In this document: positions 29,865-46,242 of the stretch, piece by piece
Position numbering within the stretch: position 1 is the stretch's first letter
Layout: each line of letters begins with the position of its first letter
Assembly: GCF_964340395.1 (NCBI RefSeq)
Contig: NC_135565.1
Coordinates: 14,119,209-14,183,208, forward strand
Origin: Glandiceps talaboti
Taxonomy: Eukaryota > Hemichordata > Enteropneusta > Spengelidae
DNA: 64,000 nucleotides
Reading direction: 5' to 3'
Made by a program: the position numbers and the translations under genes
Notes under the pieces: generated by a model
The model's input: only the letters and a program-made list of their open reading frames with translations
Database searches by the model: none
What the model was told of the DNA's origin: nothing

Positions 29865-31110
29865 GCTAAAGTTCTGTTGAGAAAATGATTATGTACAGAC
29901 TGTGATTCAGGACAAAAGGAACATTTAGGAGGTAAACAGTATATACGGTGGAGTGGGACTAAGGAGAACATATTCTGTTCAAAACGGCATAGCCTCCCAA
30001 GCGCTCTAAGGTAGCGAGCATAATTTAGGGGGGGCGAGGGGCTTCTGGAGCATATATTTTGTACAAATTTATTTTCGCAGTCCCCCTTTATGATCTAAAA
30101 AGATGTCATAAGATTATATATATAATTTGATATTAACCCCCATCCCCAAAGCTGCAAGACATTTTGCAAATGTACTTGATAAACGACTGCTCGTGGGGTT
30201 AAATTTAGTTCAAATCTTGAACAAAATATTTCGTGACCCCTTTCAGTCCATCAGAATTTTCAAGGCCTCCCCTTCGCACCCGATTTTTTTGTATCACCCA
30301 ATTTTTTCTCCTCAGCCCCCCCCCCTTTCCCCTGCTGTAAATTATGCTCGTATCCTAAAACAATTCTTGCCACCCTCAAAAATTTCCATAGCAACCCCTG
30401 CATAATACACACAGATTTGGACATGCTTAAATTGTACAACACCCTCATGCACACTATTGTATGAATACATATGTACATTTACAACAACGACATTTAGTAT
30501 ACAGCATTTCACCATGGATCATAGTATTGTTGGAAACGTAATAATAGGTTAGCAAGCGTTATATCTCAACCGGAGAAGGTTCATTGTCCATCTACTGTGT
30601 TGAATCATATAAAAATTCATCATAAACATGATATTTTGCATTCCTAGTTGGCAATAGTACAACTTAGTGTACTTGTAAATTTTGAAAGCCATGTCACCTT
30701 TTTTGATGACAGACTTTACTTTGTTTCAAACCATTTCACTTTGACCATTTTGAAAAATAACACAGGGAAAGGTCTAGCATTTCTATTGGTGAAGTACCAT
30801 AATCCTAATTAATTGATCACTCCCTTTAGCTAGTAACGAGATTGCCAAAATACGTACGTATATGCCTGAGTTTGTTCATACATAATGTTTTCTTTGTTAT
30901 CTGCCATAATCTGGTTCTTACCTGCCAATTCTATTCAAAGTTAATAGACCGTTCTTAGTAACAAGACAATGAAACAGCGGCTAGTCGTGTCTGCACTTGT
31001 TTCTATTGATTCCAGCACACAGCGTCTAGTTCCTATACTACTTATACAGCCATTTTGATTTAAGGTTCCCCTTCAGTAGTTGACGTCATCCCTAGAAACA
31101 GACACAAACA
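29865..31110 (-). promoter_or_regulatory. Probable 5' UTR and promoter region of the kinase gene
   Basis: The ATG exon starts with an acceptor (TTCTCAACAG before 29873), leaving 9 nt of 5' UTR in that exon. A matching non-coding donor, GGCAG|GTAAGA, lies at about 30922 on the minus strand, so a separate 5' UTR exon probably ends there and transcription starts somewhat above it. CRE-like TGACGTCA cores occur upstream at about 31081, 31799 and 31892. C-rich runs at 30029 and 30317 are simple sequence. Transcript data would be needed to fix the start. Confidence 0.45.
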
Positions 31111-32409
31111 TCACATCATCTCAGATCACCAAACTAAATATAAGTATTAACCAAACTAAAGATAGATAAGGCAAACTAAAATATATATTTCTTTTGCAAT
31201 AATAATCAAGTTATCATATTTATTGATAGCAATTGTCTTGTGGTGCAACGCAATCACATAAACTGTTTTGATTTTCTTAAAAAGACGTACAACGTGAAGG
31301 AAAAATTACTCGGGGGGAAATGACAGTGCTGTGGCATTCAATTTGGTAAAATGGCCAGTAATTGACAACGCTTGTTGATTGGCTTAGCTTGTAATGTCTT
31401 GTTCATAAACAGATGAATCATATTTGCATACTGCAGATGTATAAAATCGATAAGATATAATACAGTATAGTTTTCTTTTTGAATCTGAAAAGTGGCAACA
31501 CAGGAGGAAACAGCCTACTTCAGACAAGACGCCTGCCACACCTTAGACATCGTCAACACCAGTATTCTATTGAGCTACGATTCCAATCTCCGCGGAAGTA
31601 TATTAGCACCGTTCTTGTGTTTTTGTGGGTCATGTTGTCTTTCCAAAAACTGACATGACCTTGAGACATAATGACGTACTTGGGCTGTAAAACGTACAGT
31701 TCAATGTCACTTAATGCAATCATAACAGTCAGATAGGTTTTACTTCTGTCTGAAACTATCTGGGTGACAACAAGTAAGTTACAGGATTCTTAAAAGTTGA
31801 CGTCATAGATATAAGAACTTACCTGGTATAGACAATTTACGTCAAACAAATCAGATTATATCATAATCTATTACATAATGGCTAAGATGACGTCATTTCA
31901 ACTCGTGATGTAGCATAAACTGACGATGTGACGAGGTACGTAGAGAGACGCCGCGCCGTCAAACGAATCCACAGTCAGTGCATGCACTGAACAATAAGTT
32001 AAGTATCACGTGATATGAGGATATAAATAGCTACACACATATATGAATGTATAATTCGTGCTACCTGTTGACACTGTTCATTTGAATACAGGTTTTGGGA
32101 ATTTTCTTTTAACTCTCAAATTTACGACCAGAACTCAAAAAATGCGAGCCTTTCTTTCTCGAATGTTCTCACAATCATATAAACCATTTTCAAAATATTA
32201 CCCCCTCCCCTCCCCAAAGAAAACAAGCCGTTACAAGTTCATTTTCTCAAAATTGCGACATTAGCATTTGTAAGCACATTTTCCTTAGTAAAACATATAT
32301 CTATTAGTTAATAACCTTGAGCCTTGAATTAATTAGTGCTGTGTACTTGGGAGAAATGCCCAGCACTCTCATCTCGTACTAGTGTACCTGTCCCCGAATC
32401 GACCTTTTA
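31110..32409. promoter_or_regulatory. Region between divergent genes
   Basis: No exon is recognised. The stretch separates the minus-strand kinase gene from plus-strand features. It carries several GACGTCAT or TGACGT motifs (for example 31799-31806 and 31891-31898), typical CREB/ATF-type sites. These are short motifs and may be chance. Confidence 0.3.
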
Positions 32410-32676
32410 ATGTGTGACCACCCCTTTCATATATCTTGTCGAGACACTGATGGTAAACAACTCGAGAACAAAGGAATAGCCTCTAAGTTTTCTAAAGCAG
32501 AGATTGCAAACAAAGGTTTTTGTATGTGGTGTAAAGAGTGGAATGAATACAAAGTAGGACATGATACATCGACACGTACGTACCATACCACATCGTACGT
32601 CGTAACAGTCTGCTGTTTGTGTCAATGGATGCCTGTATTAGAGGTAAACAGAAAACGTGAGGAGAATAATCTATAG
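32410..32676 (+). CDS. Hypothetical Cys-rich protein or exon
   Basis: An ATG-initiated frame of 88 codons with non-repetitive composition. It has paired cysteines FCMWCKEW and CCLCQW about 30 residues apart, plus an N-terminal C-x7-C (CDHPFHISC), which could form a zinc ribbon. An in-frame donor-like GAG|GTAAAC follows the last Cys pair at 32643, so it may be an exon rather than an entire gene. I recognise no family. The composition is more protein-like than most open frames in the intergenic regions here, but length alone is not proof. Confidence 0.33.
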   Translation: MCDHPFHISCRDTDGKQLENKGIASKFSKAEIANKGFCMWCKEWNEYKVGHDTSTRTYHTTSYVVTVCCLCQWMPVLEVNRKREENNL

Positions 32677-33059
32677 GTCTATTGCCGAGATGACCCTGCT
32701 ATGGTTTGGAGAACACGCTGCAGATGACATCACACGGTGAAAAAAATAACAGGAAGTTATTTTATCATATTCATAAATCATCAGCAATATCATAATAGCA
32801 AGTGACTGAGATTTCATCGTGCGTAGTATTCATAATTTGATTGAATATTAAAGTGATATTTTTGATAGAAATACAAATGTAGGAAGAATTGTTTCATACC
32901 ATGCCACGTAATACAATTCCACATGTAAAGGATTTGTCCGGCAAGAAGTCATACGTCCCGTAGGCAGTTGAGGTGGTGGTGCTTACAAGGCTGAATAACT
33001 GAGCTAACATGTACTTATATTAAATATTTTCAAAGATTTATGTCACCTATCCATTGTAA

Positions 33060-33440
33060 GAAGTAAGAATCAAATGTATTGCCGGTCTGTATATTCCATA
33101 GAAGGCAATGCTATTGTACGTTGTATATTCCGCATAAGGCAATATTATTGCTGTTCTGTACAAGGCAATATTACAATATCATTGCTGTACGTCCCATGTA
33201 AGGCAATATTATTGCTGTTCTGTATATTCCATACAATACAATAAATACAATATTATTGCTGTACGTCCCATGTAAGGCAAGATTATTGCGTGACTGTGAT
33301 TCCATACAAGGTAATATTATTGCAGGTCTGTATATTTGTTGTTATATTCCACATAAGGCAATATTATTGCTGGTCTGTATATTCCATAAAAGCCAATGAT
33401 GTTGCTTGTCTGTACGTAGATTCCATTTTAGGTAATATTA
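33060..33440. repeat. Degenerate ~40-bp tandem repeat
   Basis: About nine imperfect units built from aaggcaatattattgctg, ttctgtatattccata and cgtcccatgtaaggcaa. Intergenic. Confidence 0.8.
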
Positions 33441-33550
33441 TCTAAGACCCGTATTCTTTCATCTTCATTTCGAACCGATTAATTACAAGTATACACACAG
33501 TGCTGAGACCACACTAATTAAATACGAGTTGAAGAGAAACTGAAATCTAA

Positions 33551-33815
33551 TTAGATGTGGTGATTTGTACATAATGTCGATAACATGTAGTGTCTGAAAT
33601 AGAAAGCGTATTAATTCCTTCTGATAAGTTCATACCAAAGAGTAGAACAATTTAGATTGACTTCTTTTATAAACTATCTCTGAAGATTACCATAACGAAA
33701 CGTTCAAGTTCACTTTTGCCCCAAAGTGCAATATAAATGAAGCACTGATTGTGAAACAGTCAAGTATTTACATGACATGTTCTGTAAATAGTGTACATGT
33801 ATATGTATAAGTGTT
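33551..33815. repeat. Dispersed repeat pair, copy 2
   Basis: Homologous to 23741-24000 with an extra ~50 bases near 33580-33630. One copy is intronic in the kinase gene and one is intergenic, so the sequence is mobile or duplicated. Confidence 0.8.
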
Positions 33816-34084
33816 TGTGGGTTAACAGTCTATTGACATTTACACATTACTGTGAGTGAAATGGAAATGTCTTATGGTGACATGACATTGACTGTGACGA
33901 TTTTTACGATAAGAATGCTCTATGGTTTGTTTCACGTATTTGACAACGATATGGTACGGTTGATGTCGTCCTTGGATATATACATAAAATACACGGCATC
34001 ATCTCGCTGCTCGCGATATTACATAACCTTTATGGCTTGCGAATATTACAGGATTTATACCATTCCCTGATGCGATAAATTTTC

Positions 34085-34150
34085 TAGTCTGGATTCCAAC
34101 TGTGGTCTAATAACCACAGTGGTTAGTAGACCACAGTTGGAATCAGACTA
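34085..34150. repeat. Near-perfect hairpin, 23-24-nt arms
   Basis: The arms tagtctggattccaactgtg (34085-34104, continuing to 34108) and cacagttggaatcagacta (34132-34150) pair around a 20-nt centre. Partial matches to the arm occur at 18126 and 26284, which suggests a small transposon terminus. It could be a miniature foldback element. Confidence 0.7.
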
Positions 34151-34159
34151 TATATTTTC

Positions 34160-35090
34160 TAGACAAAAAATACAGAATTTTAGTTATAATGCGTACGATC
34201 TACTGTCTTAGACTGGCATACTGACTACCGATTATCATTTAGATACCTTTTTCTCTTCATCATTATTTAGAATATTGATATGCTAGTTTGCTAGGTATGA
34301 TACGTTTACATTTTATTCTTTTATTCGACTCTTTATATGTATACTATCATACCAGAGCAACAATTACTTATTTCGAATTTGATTTGAGATTTATTTATTT
34401 GGATCATTATTTTAGACTGAGTTTTCACCAATTCAAGGTAGTCATTTGTTCTTTTTTAAGAGTTGGACTTGTTTTAGATTATCATGATATCTCATTCTTC
34501 GATTATTTGAAGTGAATCACTTTACTGCTTCCTGATTATTTTTGTGTTGTTACATTCTACTGCAAGACATTTACTTTAACTTTCTTTACTTTTTTAGTTA
34601 AGTCACATAATAAGTTATTCAATTTAGATTTGCAACAATGTTGCATTAAAAATTTAGTATTGCATTTCAAATATAGCACAAGACTTTTTAATATAAACTG
34701 TTCATTTTCTATACTTTATTTTTACTAGTTAAGCTAGTTGATACAATCTGTTTCGCGAGGAGAGATATGTCAATCATTTATGTTGAAGCGAGGGTGCTTC
34801 ACATTGAAAGTGGGCGCTGTGGTACGATTCTCAGAGCTATATTATATCCATTCAGGATATTTTGGTAATTTTCATTATGAACTCTGATATGAAGTCGAAA
34901 TGCATTTAAACTTTGTACAATAGTGACATTCTGTTACGTAACAACATAAGTCTTCGACATCTCAATATCACGTTTTTCGAAATTGTTTGTATCAGGTACG
35001 ATTGAAACATCAGCAAGCTGAAAATGACGTGATATGTTAATGTTGTTGAGTGAACTTACGCAATCACAGAAGCAAGTTTGATTTTACCCC
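34160..35090. other. Intergenic, no gene recognised
   Basis: AT-rich DNA with a few short open frames of no clear protein character. Confidence 0.4.
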
Positions 35091-35094
35091 TCTC

Positions 35095-35235
35095 ATGTAT
35101 AGTTGGCTAAACACGTCTATATTATCGATATTATCGATATTTTATTGTATTCTGATAGTATATTCTGAGACATATCTCGGGAAACAAGTGCCTGTGATAA
35201 ACTGCACAGAAAGCCGGTCAACAACGTTTCACTAG
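35095..35235 (+). CDS. Candidate signal-peptide exon (weak)
   Basis: An ATG frame begins MYSWLNTSILSILSIFYC and continues with a hydrophobic run, then a polar segment containing NCT (possible N-glycosylation). That is the look of a secretory signal peptide, and its position upstream of the TIR receptor exons fits. No strong donor joins it to the next candidate exon (weak options CAA|GTGCCT and CCT|GTGATA), so the assignment is speculative. Confidence 0.22.
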   Translation: MYSWLNTSILSILSIFYCILIVYSETYLGKQVPVINCTESRSTTFH

Positions 35236-35810
35236 CATTAACTAAATATGAAACATTACTGAGTCTCCTTACTCTTTGGTTTATTATGTTCATTATGGTT
35301 TTAGTATTCTAGGTTTATTCTCTTTCAGATTGGATGGGCGCGGAATTTCAAACAGCCAATTATCAGTGCGCATGTGCAATATGTTTATCCTCGGGTGAAC
35401 TTTAAAAGCTGCAAAATAAGCTCACTGGGGAAAACCCGCGATGTGCGTCTTACACGCATGCGTCTTATGTCGTCATTTCTACGCTGGTAGATCTGTTCAT
35501 TTCAACATTTTCAACAGCATACATATCAGGTTTGTCATCATATTATATCCCTTGTCTTAGTACAAGTACTCGTAGATCTCCTGTTTGTGTCACAGGTAAC
35601 TCTTTCCGTGGTGTAACAGATGCAATTAGCCATTTATCGCTACTTTCCAAACTGTAAGCTTTAAATGTTGCATGTTAAGTTTTCCCTGGCTGCCATACAT
35701 AAACATTATCATTTCGTTTACATGCAGGAGATTATATTACTGGCAATTTTTCTTCCAGTAAATTATCACAGTCTATTATCATTTTAGTTTACACTAGTCT
35801 AATTATACAG

Positions 35811-35952
35811 CGGCAACATTTAATGCAGTTCTTATTTCTCCTGACAACTCATATCACTCGTCAAACAACGATGTCCTTTTTACAATTGATCCAAAACCTT
35901 CCATGCACGAATCCTTCATTGTGTTGGCAACATTTTGTGTCTACCATACCAG
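35811..35952 (+). CDS. Candidate ectodomain exon of the TIR receptor
   Basis: A good acceptor (AATTATACAG before 35811) and a donor (CCAG|GTCAAA after 35952) bracket 142 nt with two open frames. The more protein-like frame reads ATFNAVLISPDNSYHSSN, then PSMHESFIVLATFCVYHT. It ends in phase 2 and would fit an alternative acceptor at 36490 (CTAG|T). The other frame ends in phase 1 and fits the acceptor at 36483. I cannot decide between them by eye. Confidence 0.4.
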
Positions 35953-36384
35953 GTCAAAATAATATCTTAGAGACCAGTCTAGGGTTATACAGACATGAAG
36001 ACTCATACAGAGCACAACTCCTTTTCTTTCGAACAATTTATTTGAAACGCGGCTACATAAGGGAAAGACATGTTATACTGTGTGTTAGCTGCAATAATTG
36101 TAGCGTCTTGCTGCGGTTTTGAGGGTATTTTTTCGTTTGTTTTGGTGACTTTTTAAGTTTTAGTGTTGAACCCGCACCTAACGCTACAATTCCTAGTGCA
36201 GGGATTCCAATCAGCTGATGCGATGCGGATCGGTATCGCACGTATCAATCCCTATTTTCGCCAAAATATCGACCTACCTACGGAAAATCTGACATTTCCT
36301 AACCTCAACACTTCTTAGGAATCCCCCGCCGCACAATCGACGCCCGAACTGCTATTTCCCCCGTCAAAAACGGCTGCCGAAAAT

Positions 36385-36480
36385 GCGAAACTAGACAATT
36401 TTGAAAACATTTGCGGCTACGAGATCTCGGCAAATGTATCGCGTCAATCAACGACCTTCGTTTTCAAAATTGTCTTGTTT
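36385..36480. repeat. Inverted repeat just upstream of the TIR receptor exon
   Basis: The arms gacaattttgaaaac (about 36395) and gttttcaaaattgtc (about 36460) enclose about 50 nt. They lie immediately before the acceptor at 36483. This region (36130-36400) has higher GC than its surroundings and may be a small inserted element. Confidence 0.6.
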
Positions 36481-36483
36481 CAG

Positions 36484-39569
<3,086 letters not shown>

Positions 39570-39719
39570 ATTGATAGTCGAAGGAAAACTAATGAATTTT
39601 TGTCTTTATGTCAGACAGATGCAGTTTGTTGTATTTCAACATTGTAACTTAGAGTTTGTTTTTATGGAGGAATTATTCCCAGTGATTTTTATTTTAATAT
39701 ACAGACATTAAAACAATCA

Positions 39720-41300
39720 CAACTTTCTACAGAAATCCATCCAGGTTTGGGACTACATGACAGTAAGGGCTATGTCGTTGTGGAAATAACAGTCAGTCCA
39801 TATGCTATCCTGGAGTCACCCAGGCCCGGCAAACATCCAGACCTGCAGGCTCTGTGTGAGTAATTGTCCCGAACTGTTCGAGTCATTACTCCAGGAGCGC
39901 TCCCCTCCAAAATTCGCACTCATATTTTGAGTTGTCTTAAATTTACATTGGATATCTCGAAAAATGAAAGTTTCAGCATAACTGAACGAAGATCCAGTAA
40001 TACACATGGGAAAGTATGAATGCGTCTTTGAGCGACTCCATGTAGAAATGTTGAGCTGATTGCTTCATATTTAGGATGTTACCGAGGATGTCTAGTACTT
40101 AGGATTTTGTTTAAATGTGTGAAAATTGTGCGATATCACGGATATGGGTCAAAATTGTGATTTTTTTCTGTTACAATATTTAAAAAAAAGATCAAGCACA
40201 TAAATTCCATGGAGAGGTGTCTAGACGAAGAAATGTTCACCACAAAAGCACAATAATTCGTATTGTTACACCTGCACTCGGTGCAATTGGGAAATATTTG
40301 TCATCATATAACCAGAGATATATCCTTCACTAGAAATTGGTCAATTATTTAGAAAAAAAGACATTGTTTCTGTTAATTAGTGGTCAATAATATCTGTAAG
40401 TAGTGTAGTGGTAAGTTTAAATATTAAGCAAAAATTTTAGTTTTAAATCTGTTATCATGTTAAAACTGTACTCGTGTAACTGAAGTATCATTTTTTTATC
40501 AGACAAGCATATATCTATTGATTGTTAAAATACCAATAATTAGACATATTATGTTAGCCTTTGGTCGATATTATCACGGTAGCTGTAGAGATACAGGTCG
40601 AAATCTGAATCACCATGTGGACCCAAGAAATTAATTTGATTTGATTAATAGTGTATTGTTTGTTCATATAGGTAATGCAATACTGTTTACGGTGTTACAA
40701 AAATCGTTGCAGTTGCAGTTAGTAAAGCGTCATATATTGGCCAAAATACTTTTACTCCAGAAATTACCCGGTGACTGATTTGTCTACTTTTGGGTGGAGA
40801 TATTTTCAAGAAAATCTCAGTCGATCAAATAATATTTAAGACTCCAATAACCCTTTTGGATGTAAATAAGGTGTACAATATGACAATCGGCCCAAAATCT
40901 CATCCAATATAAACTCTGGGGTAGATAGGCTTGAAAATTGATGCAATGGGATAGTCTGAAAATGTATCAAATGTATCAAATGTCTATTGTTCATAATGCC
41001 TTTGTGGATGTTTGATGTTTGGTCAAAAATGTGATTTTCTGATACACAGGTATAGAGGGAGAAGGATTGCCAATATAGTCAAAAAACGTTCATCAATGGC
41101 ATGTAAAAGCTCAGCCATGTACATTTGTATTGGGTATTAGTTTTACAGTACTTTTAAATAACCCTGATTTACATAGGAATATAGAATTAAAGTAGTTAGC
41201 TATACATATACGCCACCATAGTTGATAATTTGTTGATTCTACATCTATCTGCTAGAATTTCTTTCTTTTGATATTACAAACGATATAAGGGGTTGCTTTG
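39720..41300. other. 3' flank of the TIR receptor, dispersed repeats
   Basis: AT-rich DNA. An ATTAAA at about 39707 is a possible poly(A) signal. At about 40440-40720 lies copy 2 of the dispersed family (ccaataattagacat, gtgtggaccc or atgtggacccaa, caatactgttta-ggtgt). No gene is recognised. Confidence 0.45.
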
Positions 41301-42700
41301 CACCAAAGATGCAATAGAGGCCGTTTACGCACTCCGAGTAGCTTCCTTGGCAACCTTCGGAGCACTGACTCGAGGGTTAATTATTACTAGTGGTTTTTTC
41401 GCCAATACTTTAGCTAGCTTGTTGTTGTTTCATCTGATTTAAGTTTACAATAGTTTCTAATCAGTTGCAATGTTTTGTTATTACATTTCGATCACTTAAA
41501 CCTAGTATTCAGGCATGATACATAACTATTCGATGACGTCATTCGATGACGTCATTTATTATACGTATACGGTAGTAAAATGTCCAAAAACCTACAATTA
41601 TGCCATCTACTGTGCCAACAACGCTGGGGGATGTTTAATACCATTTTAGGCATTGATCGACATTACCATTGTATTAGTCTAACAATCAAGCTTTTATGGA
41701 CACTACTATTTTCACTCAATGACATGTAAAATGGATTGAACTGAATTTATGCCCCTTTAATAATAGCATTTTCATATCGACTCTGAATAACTTGATACTA
41801 CTATTGAAATCCTACGTACTGAGTGTTGCTTCTGTATTTTTGATTAGCTCGTATGATGCTAATGAATAAATAAACACAATTTTGATTATTGACCGTAAAG
41901 AGTCTGGGTATTGTATCATCTGGGTGATGTAGTTGAAGGGTGGGGTGGATGGGGAAGGGGGGGGGGTAGCTTCAGGTGAAGTTCAACAATTTGTTACGTA
42001 GACTAGTAGTTAGTGTAATGTGGATATAGACACATCAGTTACCGTGATATATCATAGTTGCCAAGACATTGCAAAAATGGCCACCATTCGTTTGAATTTG
42101 AAGTGATCTATAAAAACTCTTTTCATGCACATGCTAGGGGTACGCCCCCTTTGTACCAAATGTTGCCCAAAGTATTCGCAGTTGAAACAATGGAGAAGAG
42201 ATAATAAGGAATGTAACTAATAATTTACAGAAAATTCACTTAATTTTAATACTAGATAATCATCTTTATTTCAAAATCATTAGATTAACAGGTATTTAGA
42301 ATATATAAAAAAAATCTACAGCTTGCACAACTTATTGGTAAAATGATTTTAAACACTTAAGATTTACAAAAGATAGGGAACTCTTCCAAATATTTACATT
42401 TATTTTTAATATCTACTCTTTTTTTACATATTTATCACTTGTTACTACTCTAGTCTATTCATATCTCTACTTTGTCATGTCAATGTAATATATGTATAGC
42501 AGATACTACCTTATTGCACTGACACAACCACTTCTTGGTGAAATGTTTGTATATTACTGAATGTCAAAGACTGTTTTGATGTGTGTGAAAGGGAAATGAT
42601 ATCTGGTGAATTCCCGCTGTTCAATTAAAAGTTGAATTTTAAACGAGATATTGCGTTGGTTTTATTCACTTTTACATATCAGTATGGCGTTGGCATCGAT
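41300..42700. other. Intergenic, no gene recognised
   Basis: Contains a short duplication attcgatgacgtcat (41530-41555), a poly-G run at 41956-41967, and otherwise AT-rich unique-looking DNA. Confidence 0.4.
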
Positions 42701-42714
42701 ATGAAGTTAGGCAG

Positions 42715-43115
42715 AAGTGATGAATGAGTCTAGCAAGGCAACTTCCATTAAACGTACGTGTTACACACAGGCCTAGCCAGGTACTTTCTGTTACACGTAT
42801 GTGTTGTGCATGGGCTTGGCAAGGAAACTTCCAATAAACGTACGTGTTACACACAGGCCTAGCCAGGCAATTTCTGTTACACGTATGTGTTGTGCATGGG
42901 CTTGGCAAGGAAACTTCCAATAAACGTACGTGTTACACACAGGCCTAGCCAGGCAATTTCTGTTACAGGTACGTGTTGTGCATGGGCTTGGCAAGGAAAC
43001 TTTTAATACACGTACGTGTTACACACAGACCTAGCCAGGCAATTTCTGTTACAGGTACGTGTTGTGCATGGGCTTGGCAAGGAAACTTTTAATACACGTA
43101 CATGTTACACACAGG
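42715..43115. repeat. 86-bp minisatellite made of two ~43-bp half-units
   Basis: Nearly five copies of an 86-bp unit. One half carries cgtgttacacacaggcctag and ccaggcaatttctgttac; the other carries gtgttgtgcatgggcttgg and caaggaaacttccaata. The halves are related to each other, so a 43-bp ancestor was doubled before amplification. Open frames on the minus strand are by-products. Confidence 0.9.
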
Positions 43116-46100
43116 CCTAGTTGTAATTTATGTTAAACATGTTATGTTGGTCAGGCATTTCCATGTTCGATATCTTGTCAACAGCATCTAATTTATTGTT
43201 ACTGTAACTGAAAGGCTCATTGACATTGTCAATGTAAGCATATGGCTTCATTACTTAATTCTCATTAATAAAAGTAGTGATGTAAGTCTTTTGCATAGAG
43301 TCAATAAAATATTGGCCCATTATTTTTCATCATTTTCTTTCCACTAAATGATCTAATATGTAAAGAAAACAATTAAAACATCAGCTTACAATGAATGTAC
43401 TGATGACAAATTGTTGAAAACTATTATATTCCTGATGTTCTTTTCCTATGTTTGACAATTACTGTCAACCTTCACCTCAAAATATACAAATCTGACATCT
43501 CGTACTTTTGTCAACCTAATCCAGAATGTAGTCAAATTTGTTGCATATAGTTTTAAACTAAAGGATGCTATATAATATTAGAAGTCATATGCAGGACAGC
43601 TATGATGTGTATCTTGCTTATAACTCTCTCTTCCAAATTTAATTTCCTGTAGACTTTTTGTGCATACTGTATAGTGAGGCATGTGGCCTAAAGAACCGAA
43701 TAAACTAGAAATGAGTGATGTACTTCTGTGGTATATTTGCCTGCAAGTGCTTACATATACGTTGTATTATTAACATTGTAAGAACAAATGCGTAAAAGGG
43801 TCTACAATATTTCATGACATTCCAAGATGAAATTATCGTGAGGCAAGTCAACAGATGGCAAGAATGATTAAAATATGTGTAAGCCAAGTTGTACACATTT
43901 GAACAGAAAATATGAGATATATATCAATGGTTGTACTAAGTCATGGTGCTGCATGTCTACAATGGTCACTGGTTTGGCAGTGAGGAAATTAGAAGTCAAA
44001 TATTCAAAATTTCCATTAATTCCAACATTGTTTCTTAAAAGTAAAAAAAATAAGCTCATACAGATGTGACATTTTTCTTCACTGAAGTGTAGAATACTTC
44101 TGACATAGGAGTTTGTTTTTACTCGTCTTCCATTCTGACTGACATGGCCCCTTAGGCCACTCATATTTCCAAAGAAAAATATTAGGGACTAATATCTAAT
44201 ACTTTGCAAATATTGATTACATGTGTTACCTTTACATTTGTGGGGAACGCCACTCCAGGAAATACATGCATTTTCACAAACTATGGGTTCTGGAGTCATT
44301 TCATGATTTTACATCACCTACAATTACTTGTGAATTCAGAGAAACATCAAGTTGATTTTGTGCCTTCATAGGCTATCTTTAAATCGCTGTAGGCTATTGC
44401 ATCATGGGTGTCAGCAGAAATAATATATTAATGGTCGTACAGTGAATATTCATGATTCCTGAGTGCTTATTCTCTCTAATTAATGAAAGTGTTTTCATTT
44501 CCTGGAGTGGCATTCACATTTAAGCCAGCTTGTTTCGTTGTTTTTAGCAAATTTTAACTTTAGAAAATATCTCTACTAAGCATGCTTATAGCTGCCATTT
44601 TTAACCATATATAGAATGATCTGTTGTTTGTGATTTATTTCAGTTTTCTCTGTATTTCAATAATAACGTTTTATGATTCATCCACTGTGAATCCATATAC
44701 ATGATATTTCTGCATAATTATACCTGTTCCCTTGGTGCTTATAATTGGTATGTCTCTGGATTATGTCTTTCACTGCAAATGTAAAACCAGATCTCAGTGA
44801 TGAGTGAATGAAAGTGTGGTATTCCCAAGATATCTGTATAACTGTTTGTGGTGTTTACAGCTGAGATAGCCTGTTTATGGTGCTGTCAAGATACATAGTT
44901 AGCCCTTATAAGGAGGTATGACTAGCTAATGAAGTATCTCTACAGTGCAGTCAACAGGCTACAGCTGTGGCAGAAAACACTGTGTGCACAAGTGTTTATA
45001 GCTTGAGCACCCACACTGTCACACACACACATACACACATCATAGGATTCTGTTACTATTACATGTTTCACTGAAACAGCGAATTTCATAAAAATGTAAC
45101 CATGCATGTACATTATTTACATAGAGTGCTTGTATGTTCATTTGCATACTGGTATGCAGTTATGGTAATGACACTACACTGCAATGTAATACCAATACTA
45201 TCCAAGTACACCAAAGGTACAAGTATTCTCGGATACATGATATGTAACAATTACAAACTGTCTGTTGTGGAAACATACAACTTTCTAAACAAACAACTAA
45301 AACAAGAAATGTAAAAAAGGCAATGTACCCTGGTATCCACACCATCCAAGTGAGAGGATAAAACAATATTCTAAGGAGTACACTTACTGTTAACGTACGA
45401 CAACATGTAACTAAACTTTGATGAATTGGTATCCCTATTTCAAAATAATCAATTGTATATTTCTGTAAATGAAAGAAACACAAATAGAAACATTATCATT
45501 GTCATCAAAAACTGTAATGATTCCAATCATTTCCTACCACCTAACTATGTCCATTCTATCTTTGGGTTCTCTGGTGTGGATGATTCTTAGATCTTTCTAT
45601 GCGTACTTAACTTTTATATGTCAAAAACAAACAAACAAGAATTAGTTCTGGTTAGGACAGTTTGTCTAAAATGGTGCGACAATGCAAATTTTTTCTGTCA
45701 AAAACCTTTCACTCAATCTACTATTTACGGCAGTTACTGTTCTTTTTATTTAGTACTTCCGAGCAAGTGTCTAGTGTGGCCGATATCCTTTACTTGTTCA
45801 TGATTGTCTCTGACGTTGTCTTCAGTGAAATAGGGAGATATCATTTTTGTGTTTTTCCTGGATCTGCTGACTGTATGGGCTAGACAAACACAAAAATACT
45901 GATTTGAGGGTATTTACGTGATGCGCACACTGACCAGAAAAAATTCTCTTTTTTGGGGGCCTTATTTAAATATATAGTATATCCTTCTATTATTGCACTC
46001 CTTATGATTCCAATCAACTTTAACCTTTCACCTTTGACCTGCTTGGTAGGCAGGCCAAGCCATACAACAAATGTTACAGCAACAAAAATATCGATGTCAC

Positions 46101-46240
46101 AGTGTGATATTCTAAAGGAAGATACACATTAATCATTTACGAGTACATCAAATCGCATTCGTAATCGTATAGTAAATTGTCTTGTATTAATATGTATCAT
46201 TTTGTAGATATTTTGTATGGTATTGTGTGATTATCCAAAT
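43116..46240. other. Intergenic or distal 3' UTR, no gene recognised
   Basis: Mostly unique AT-rich sequence below the 3' end of the PI3K gene. Short open frames (for example 43868-44164 minus and 45160-45483 minus) lack splice-site support and domain features. Part could be PI3K 3' UTR. Confidence 0.4.
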
Positions 46241-46242
46241 TA

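Noticed and set aside
34288-34515. A 75-codon plus-strand open frame rich in Phe/Leu/Tyr
   Set aside because: Composition simply reflects AT-rich DNA. There is no signal peptide plus domain pattern and no splice sites that link it to the TIR receptor.
43868-44164. A 98-codon minus-strand open frame
   Set aside because: No domain features, no splice context and no neighbouring exons. The length is within chance for 64 kb of six-frame sequence.
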